Positions 5,367 through 9,620 of a stretch of 9,620 nt of DNA are shown here, piece by piece. The DNA is from Eubacteriales bacterium (GTDB lineage Bacteria; Bacillota; Clostridia; Christensenellales; CAG-138). Positions within the stretch are counted from its first letter, which is position 1. Every line of letters starts with the position of its first letter. The stretch lies in the NCBI GenBank assembly GCA_028703645.1, contig JAQVML010000024.1, positions 1 to 9,620 of the forward strand. The letters are read 5' to 3'. The notes under the pieces were generated by a model, which did no database searches, had not been told where the DNA came from, and worked only from the letters and a program-made list of their open reading frames with translations. The position numbers and the translations under genes were made by a program.

Positions 5367-7439
5367 ATGAAGGATTATACCGCGAAAGACATTCGTAATA
5401 TTGGCGTTTTCGGACATGGCGGCGAAGGCAAGACCACGCTGACAGAGGCTATGCTGTTTAATGCCGGGCTAATCGACCGCCTGGGTAAGGTTGAAAACGG
5501 CAACACGACCACCGACTATGACCCCGAGGAGATCGCCCGCGGCATTTCCATCAACGTCGCCCTTGCTCCACTGGAGTGGAAAAACACAAAGATCAACGTC
5601 ATCGACGCACCCGGCTTCTTTGACTTTTACGGAGAAGTCACCGCGGCAATGACGCTTGCGGATAGTGCGCTGATCGTCGTCAGCGCGGTCTCCGGCCCGG
5701 TTGTCGGCGCGGAGAAAGCCATGGCAATGTGCGAAAAAGCGCACAAAGCGCGTATGATCGTTATTAACCAGCTCGATCGCGAAAACGCGAACTTCGAGAA
5801 GGTGATGGGCGAGATCAACGCAAAGTTTGGCCCCAGCGTGGTTCCGGTTCAGCTGCCAATCATTGAAGGCGGCGCATTCAAAGGATATGTGGACGTCGTT
5901 CACATGACCGCAAAGCTCTTTGACGGCAAAGGAGAGAAGGAAGTCGCAATCCCCTCCACCATGGAGAGCAAGGCGCAGACGTATTATGAAAAGCTCGCCG
6001 AAGCCGCCGCAGAAGTGGACGAAGAGCTGATGGAAAAGTATCTCGAAACATTCGAACTCAGCCGTGAAGAACTGTTGAAAGGCCTTTCCTTCGGCGTTCA
6101 GACAGGTGCGATTACGCCCGTGGCTTGCGTCTCCGCGGCGCAGAACATCGGCGTTGCGACGCTGCTGGATGCCATCGTAAACTATCTGCCCTCTGCAGAT
6201 TTGGCAAAAGCGCCGAACGCAAAGAGCGTCAAGACGGGCGAGGACGTCGTCGTCAAGCAGGACGGCAAGTTTGCGGCGCAGGTCGTGAAGACGACGTTTG
6301 ACCAGTTTGGCAAATACTCGATCGTCAAGGTCTACCGTGGCACGCTGGATATCAGTGTTCCGCTCTACAACGCCAACGCGGAAAAGGCGGAAAAGCCCAC
6401 GGCACCGGCCATGATGCGCGGCAAGAAGACGTACCCGATCGAAAAACTGTGTGCGGGCGATATCGGCGTGGTTCCAAAGCTTCAATACACCTCGACGGGC
6501 GATACGCTCTGCGATGCAAGCGATCCCATCGTGTTTGACGAGATCGAGTTCCCGAAACCTGCGATCTCGCTTGCGGTCACCGCAAAGAAGCAGGGCGAGG
6601 ACGACAAGGTCATCTCCGGCCTCAACCGTATTACGGAAGAAGACCCGACCATTCGGATCGAGAAGAACGCGGAGACGGGCGACGTGCTGATTCAGGGCCT
6701 TGGCGAAATGCACATTGAGGTCGTTTGCGGCAAGCTCAAGAACAAGAACAACGTGGAAGCGCAACTCTCCGATCCGCGCATCCCGTATCGTGAAACCATT
6801 CATACCATGGCGGAAGCCGAAGGCAAGCATAAGAAGCAGTCTGGCGGAAGCGGCCAATACGGCGTCGTTCAGATGCGCTTTGAGCCGGCTCCCGAAGGCG
6901 TGGAATATGAGTTTGTCAACGCAATCGTCGGTGGCGTGGTTCCGAGGGAATTCATTCCCGCGGTTGAAAAGGGCCTCAAGGAAGCACTCGTGCGCGGTGT
7001 GCTCGCGGGCTATCCGATGGTCGGCATCAAGGCCACGCTCTACGACGGAAAATATCACCCCGTCGATTCTAAGGAAGTCGCGTTCAAATCCGCTGCGCGC
7101 CTGGCTTATAAAGCGGCCTGCGTCAAAGCGAACCCGACGCTCATCGAGCCAATCTACCGCTACGAAATCTTCGTGCCGAGCGATTATGTCGGTGCGATCA
7201 GCGGAGATCTTTCCTCCCGTCGCGGACGTATGCTGGGCATGAACCCCGTCGATGGCGGCACCGTCGTCGTCGCGGAAGCACCGCTCTCCGAAATGTTCAA
7301 GTATGCGACCGATCTGCGCAGCATGACGCAGTCCCGCGGCTCCTTCACGAGCGAGTTTGTCCGTTATGAGGATGTGCCCGCCAACATCGCCAAGAAGATC
7401 ATTGAGTCGGCGAAGAAGGAAGAAGAAGAGGAAGAATAA
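5367..7439 (+). CDS. EF-G-like translational GTPase (second EF-G paralogue)
   Basis: This 690-residue protein has the full five-domain EF-G layout. The GTPase domain occupies about 1-275, with P-loop GHGGEGKT (16-23), switch I RGISI (58-62), switch II DAPGF (80-84), G4 NQLD (134-137) and G5 SAA (256-258). Domain II lies at about 300-390, domain III at 395-470 with GLGEMHIEV (444-452), domain IV at about 475-595 with QSGGSGQYG (491-499) and tip loop YDGKYHPVDS (559-568), and domain V after that. Canonical EF-G has AHIDAGKT, RGITI, DTPGH and NKMD. Here the switch II His that activates water is Phe84 and the switch I Thr is Ser61. These changes mark the EF-G paralogue present beside true FusA in many Clostridia. 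The domain IV tip His (His564) is kept, which fits a ribosomal role, but the function is unknown. The C-terminus ends in six Glu. The gene appears monocistronic: own promoter and a terminator-like hairpin behind. Confidence 0.93.
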   Translation: MKDYTAKDIRNIGVFGHGGEGKTTLTEAMLFNAGLIDRLGKVENGNTTTDYDPEEIARGISINVALAPLEWKNTKINVIDAPGFFDFYGEVTAAMTLADSALIVVSAVSGPVVGAEKAMAMCEKAHKARMIVINQLDRENANFEKVMGEINAKFGPSVVPVQLPIIEGGAFKGYVDVVHMTAKLFDGKGEKEVAIPSTMESKAQTYYEKLAEAAAEVDEELMEKYLETFELSREELLKGLSFGVQTGAITPVACVSAAQNIGVATLLDAIVNYLPSADLAKAPNAKSVKTGEDVVVKQDGKFAAQVVKTTFDQFGKYSIVKVYRGTLDISVPLYNANAEKAEKPTAPAMMRGKKTYPIEKLCAGDIGVVPKLQYTSTGDTLCDASDPIVFDEIEFPKPAISLAVTAKKQGEDDKVISGLNRITEEDPTIRIEKNAETGDVLIQGLGEMHIEVVCGKLKNKNNVEAQLSDPRIPYRETIHTMAEAEGKHKKQSGGSGQYGVVQMRFEPAPEGVEYEFVNAIVGGVVPREFIPAVEKGLKEALVRGVLAGYPMVGIKATLYDGKYHPVDSKEVAFKSAARLAYKAACVKANPTLIEPIYRYEIFVPSDYVGAISGDLSSRRGRMLGMNPVDGGTVVVAEAPLSEMFKYATDLRSMTQSRGSFTSEFVRYEDVPANIAKKIIESAKKEEEEEE

Positions 7440-7453
7440 TCGGGTTCCGATGT

Positions 7454-7477
7454 GGAGGGCGGGGTTACCCGCCCTCC
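7454..7477 (+). terminator. Terminator-like hairpin after the EF-G-like gene
   Basis: A perfect 10-bp GC-rich stem (7454-7463 with 7468-7477) has a GTTA loop and starts 15 bases after the stop codon. The following T run is only three bases, so termination may be partial and let transcription continue into the next gene, for which I see no separate promoter. Confidence 0.7.
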
Positions 7478-7501
7478 GTTTGCATCCTGGTCCGGTTGGT
7501 T

Positions 7502-7509
7502 GGAAGGAA
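7502..7509 (+). promoter_or_regulatory. Ribosome binding site that sets the start of the two-TM protein
   Basis: GGAAGGAA at 7502-7509 lies 5 bases before ATG 7515. The in-frame GTG at 7452 lies at the base of the terminator stem and has no ribosome binding site, so ATG 7515 is preferred. Confidence 0.75.
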
Positions 7510-7514
7510 TACGT

Positions 7515-8021
7515 ATGAAGAATATTACCGCAAAAGTAGATCGTCAGGCGACGATGCTGCTGGATCTCACGTTTTGGAGCAATGCGGTCGTGCTACTGTT
7601 CATCGTCGTCATCAATGTGATCAATCTCGCGCGTGTAAGTTTGGGCCAAACTGCGCTACTAACGACCGCGTCGCCGCAGATGGTACTACTCGTGAGCTTC
7701 GCAATCATCCTGTATCTGGGCTATAATAGTTTCAACGCGCTCGCGATCAAGCGTCGACTTCTCGGCGTAAGCTTCACAATGGATGAAACTGGCGTAACTG
7801 GAACTTCTCTTCCAAATCCGGCGATAAGCGAGCAGGGAGAGACGTTCTCCGTTCCGTTTTCGCAAATTGTCGAGGTCAGTATCGTCGAAGTATCGATCAC
7901 GAGAAAACACACGGCGCCGTCGCTCAAGATTGAAACTGCCGAGCGCGCCTATTATGTGCCTGCGCCGGAAGGCCTCAAGGAGCTCGTGCGAGAGATCGCG
8001 GAGCAGATGGGCGCAAAATAG
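7515..8021 (+). CDS. Two-TM membrane protein of unknown function
   Basis: I do not recognise this 168-residue protein with certainty. A short N-terminal segment precedes two hydrophobic helices at about 20-39 (FWSNAVVLLFIVVINVINLA) and 54-74, separated by a short loop. Basic residues (KRR, 79-81) follow the second helix, suggesting that both ends face the cytoplasm. The C-terminal ~85 residues are rich in short beta strands (VSFTMDETGVTGTS, FSVPFSQIVEVSIV, SLKIETAERAYYV) and end in an amphipathic helix (EGLKELVREIAEQM). This two-helix plus beta-sheet plus helix order resembles bacterial PH-like (YcxB or YdbT type) membrane proteins, but I see no diagnostic motif and offer that only as a fold guess. 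It lies between two terminator-like hairpins. It may rely on read-through from the EF-G-like gene, since no promoter was seen. Confidence 0.8.
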   Translation: MKNITAKVDRQATMLLDLTFWSNAVVLLFIVVINVINLARVSLGQTALLTTASPQMVLLVSFAIILYLGYNSFNALAIKRRLLGVSFTMDETGVTGTSLPNPAISEQGETFSVPFSQIVEVSIVEVSITRKHTAPSLKIETAERAYYVPAPEGLKELVREIAEQMGAK

Positions 8022-8061
8022 CGAACCGCATACTGCGTGATGTAGTCACACACAACAAACG

Positions 8062-8090
8062 AAAGTCGATTGCACACGATCGACTTTTTT
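8062..8090 (+). terminator. Intrinsic terminator after the two-TM protein gene
   Basis: A 9-bp perfect stem (AAAGTCGAT 8062-8070 with ATCGACTTT 8079-8087) has an 8-base loop and continues into six T residues (8085-8090). It lies 40 bases after the stop codon and is a standard rho-independent terminator. Confidence 0.88.
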
Positions 8091-8143
8091 GCTATCCTAA
8101 GGTTAGATGATGTTAACAGACATCAAACATTTAAAACTACTTG

Positions 8144-8151
8144 AAAGGAAG
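8144..8151 (+). promoter_or_regulatory. Ribosome binding site that sets the lipoprotein start
   Basis: AAAGGAAG at 8144-8151 lies 9 bases before ATG 8161. An in-frame ATG at 8107 would add 18 residues ahead of an otherwise perfect signal peptide and has no site of its own. No convincing promoter was found in the 70 bases after the preceding terminator, though one must lie there if that terminator is efficient. Confidence 0.75.
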
Positions 8152-8160
8152 ATTGAATAT

Positions 8161-8577
8161 ATGAAACGATTGATTGTGATTGGAATAAGTGTTTTAACCC
8201 TCGCGCTCTTTGCGGTTGGTTGCGCAAGTGGAGCCGTCAATAATCCTGCCGCAGCGACAGCAGCGGTAACCGACAGCGCGGCGGCTGTTGCGACCAGCGC
8301 ACCAAGCGACATCGTGACGACGGACACCGCGGCAAACGAAACGCTGGAGCTCACGCTGGATCAACTAAAGCAGTACGATGGAAAAAACGGGAATCCCGCT
8401 TATGTTGCCGTCGATGGTATTATCTACGACATGAGCAATGTAAAAGCATGGGGGAATGGCGATCACAACGGATATTCGGCTGGAAACGACCTGACGGATA
8501 TCATCAAAAACAAATCGCCGCACGGGTTGAAGAATCTGGAAGGATTGCCCATCGTGGGAAAACTCGTTGACGGTTGA
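8161..8577 (+). CDS. Lipoprotein with a cytochrome b5-like haem/steroid-binding domain
   Basis: The predicted product is a 138-residue exported lipoprotein. Residues 1-20 form a signal peptide (MKRL, then a hydrophobic run) ending in FAVGC, so Cys21 is the likely lipidated residue. Residues 22-60 are a low-complexity linker of Ala, Thr, Ser, Val and Asp, typical of a flexible tether. Residues 62-138 match the small cytochrome b5-like domain found in clostridial lipoproteins: LTLDQLKQYDGKNGNPAYVAVDGIIYD, then W..GDHNGYSAGNDLTDII, SPHGL and a closing LPIVGKL. The eukaryotic haem-ligand motif HPGG is absent; His102 and His121 are the only histidines and could be the axial ligands if haem is bound. 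Role could be electron transfer or ligand binding at the outer face of the membrane, but this is inference. It lies after a terminator, so it is probably its own unit, and it converges on uvrC. Confidence 0.87.
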   Translation: MKRLIVIGISVLTLALFAVGCASGAVNNPAAATAAVTDSAAAVATSAPSDIVTTDTAANETLELTLDQLKQYDGKNGNPAYVAVDGIIYDMSNVKAWGNGDHNGYSAGNDLTDIIKNKSPHGLKNLEGLPIVGKLVDG

Positions 8578-8595
8578 TGCAAGAATGAAAGAATC

Positions 8596-8623
8596 ACAAA
8601 GCGCCCTTCGCGGGGCGCTTTGT
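8596..8623. terminator. Hairpin between convergent genes, probably a two-way terminator
   Basis: A perfect 11-bp stem (ACAAAGCGCCC 8596-8606 with GGGCGCTTTGT 8613-8623) encloses a 6-base loop. It lies 18 bases after the lipoprotein stop and 6 bases beyond the uvrC stop. Each arm carries an A or T triplet near its outer end, but the T runs are short on both strands, so it may serve both genes with moderate efficiency. Confidence 0.75.
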
Positions 8624-8629
8624 TCGCGT

Positions 8630-9620
8630 TTATTCGTTCTTTGGTTCTTCCGGCAATGCAGCAGACTCGTCCGGATGAAAATATTGATAGACCGACTCCG
8701 CCGTGCGGGAATCGATCAGCGAAACCGCACTCAGTTCCTCCTGTGTGGCGGCCTTGATTGCGTCGATCGTAAGAAACGCGTCAAACAGCGCGCGCTTTCG
8801 CTTGTCTCCCACACCGGGGATGCTGTCCAGCACGGAATATAGCGCGTTTCGATTGTGTACGTTGCGGTGGTAGCTGATCGCAAATCGGTGCGCCTCGTCG
8901 CGCAGGCGCTCAATCAGGTGCTGCGGCGCGGAGTTGCGCGGCAGCTGAATCGGCATCGGCTCGCCGGGAATATAGATCGTCTCGCTGAGTTCCGCGAGGC
9001 CGACTGTCGGAATAAAATCAAGCGAGAAGGATTCCAGCACTTCCAGCGCGACCTGAAGCTGCGCGGGGCCGCCATCCATGACCAGCAAATCGGGCAATGG
9101 GAGAAATCCCGCTTCCTGTTCAGCGGCCTTCTTGAAACGGCGTTCCAATGCCTCCCTCATGGCGATGAGGTCGTTGCCGCCCGCCTCCGCGCGAATGCGA
9201 AACCGGCGGTAAGCGCTCTTATCCGGTTGACCGTCGGTAAAGACAACCATGGAGGACACGGTGTCGCGACCCTGAATATGCGAGTTATCAAAGCATTCGA
9301 TTCTGGTCGGTACCGTCTCCAAGCCGAGAATGGCGCTTAGTTGCGTCAGCGCGCCTTCGCCGCGCTCCCAAGCGCGTTTTTGCAGGGATGCGTCTTTTTC
9401 CAGCACGTCGAGGCAGTTGCGATACGCCATCTCGGTGAGCTTGCGCTTCTCGCCGCGCTGCGGGCGATGCACCTCAACCTTGCGCTTCGCCAGGCCGCTG
9501 AGCCAGCCGGAGATGGTTTCCATATCCGTCGCGTCCTGATAGAGAATCACCTCCGGCACAAACGAGCCGGACTCCGCATAGTATTGCGAGAGAAAAGCCG
9601 CGAGAATATCCGCGTCGGTT
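8630..9620 (-). CDS. uvrC: Excinuclease ABC subunit C, C-terminal part (5' end outside window)
   Basis: UvrC makes the dual incisions around bulky DNA lesions in the UvrABC nucleotide-excision repair complex. About 329 C-terminal residues are present; the frame is open to the right edge, reading TDADILAAFLSQYYAESGSF before VPEVILYQ, so GTG 9559 is an internal Val and not the start. The visible part begins after the GIY-YIG nuclease and UVR domains and includes the linker (KRKVEVHRPQRGEKRKL), then the RNase H-like 5'-incision nuclease with acidic and His positions in IECFDNSHIQG, LLVMDGGPAQL and DEAHRFAI. It ends with the tandem helix-hairpin-helix DNA-binding region (LDSIPGVGDKRKRALFDAF.TIDAIKAATQEEL) and a short acidic tail. 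All family hallmarks in this portion are intact. It is convergent with the lipoprotein gene. Confidence 0.96.
   Translation of the reverse strand, partial: TDADILAAFLSQYYAESGSFVPEVILYQDATDMETISGWLSGLAKRKVEVHRPQRGEKRKLTEMAYRNCLDVLEKDASLQKRAWERGEGALTQLSAILGLETVPTRIECFDNSHIQGRDTVSSMVVFTDGQPDKSAYRRFRIRAEAGGNDLIAMREALERRFKKAAEQEAGFLPLPDLLVMDGGPAQLQVALEVLESFSLDFIPTVGLAELSETIYIPGEPMPIQLPRNSAPQHLIERLRDEAHRFAISYHRNVHNRNALYSVLDSIPGVGDKRKRALFDAFLTIDAIKAATQEELSAVSLIDSRTAESVYQYFHPDESAALPEEPKNE

Noticed and set aside
5469..7058. A 529-codon open frame on the minus strand opposite the EF-G-like gene
   Set aside because: It lies wholly inside a clear plus-strand gene, is rich in His, Arg, Asp and Cys as expected from reversed codons, shows no family motif and has no ribosome binding site. 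It is a codon-usage shadow.
8107..8160. Upstream in-frame ATG codons that would extend the lipoprotein
   Set aside because: They would bury a well-formed lipoprotein signal peptide behind 18 residues and have no ribosome binding site, whereas ATG 8161 does.
1..9620. Search for mobile elements, CRISPR arrays, tRNA genes and phage or defence systems
   Set aside because: No terminal inverted repeats, transposase or integrase motifs, regularly spaced repeats or tRNA-like cloverleaf were seen. Apart from the small orphan proteins the content is housekeeping.

Overview
This window looks like an ordinary chromosomal segment from a low-to-mid GC Gram-positive bacterium, most likely a member of the Clostridia (Bacillota). 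By eye the GC content is a little above 50%. The evidence for this assignment is: strong AAGGAGG-type ribosome binding sites; TTG and GTG start candidates; a second EF-G-like GTPase of the kind found beside true EF-G in many Clostridia; a long threonine synthase of the clostridial type; and a small P-loop protein that I recognise as widespread in clostridial genomes. The assignment is an inference from gene content, not a phylogenetic result.

Layout from left to right. (1) The 3' end of a 6-oxopurine-type purine nucleoside phosphorylase gene, closed by a strong intrinsic terminator. (2) A small P-loop ATPase of 136 residues with a good ribosome binding site, a TTG start and a likely promoter of its own. 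(3) thrC, threonine synthase, preceded by a 157-base leader with a small stem-loop. (4) A membrane-anchored S41-family C-terminal processing protease (ctpA-like) with no canonical start codon where its coding sequence appears to begin. (5) ahcY, adenosylhomocysteinase, 35 bases downstream and probably co-transcribed with ctpA. (6) A monocistronic EF-G paralogue with its own promoter and a structured leader. (7) A two-TM protein of unknown function between two terminator-like hairpins. (8) A small lipoprotein with a cytochrome b5-like domain. (9) On the minus strand, converging on the lipoprotein gene, the 3' part of uvrC.

Functional links. ThrC makes threonine from phosphohomoserine, and AhcY releases homocysteine and a nucleoside from S-adenosylhomocysteine (or its deaminated form), so both touch four-carbon amino acid and methyl-cycle metabolism. 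The upstream nucleoside phosphorylase could consume inosine produced in the same cycle. AhcY carries the HxExK version of its substrate-pocket motif, which makes an inosyl-homocysteine route worth testing. The remaining genes (EF-G-like, CtpA, UvrC) are housekeeping genes with no obvious shared pathway.

I see no tRNA, rRNA, CRISPR array, insertion sequence or prophage. I found no clear undescribed multi-gene system. The most useful second looks are the ctpA start region, the altered G-motifs of the EF-G paralogue, the HxExK motif in AhcY, and the small P-loop ATPase.
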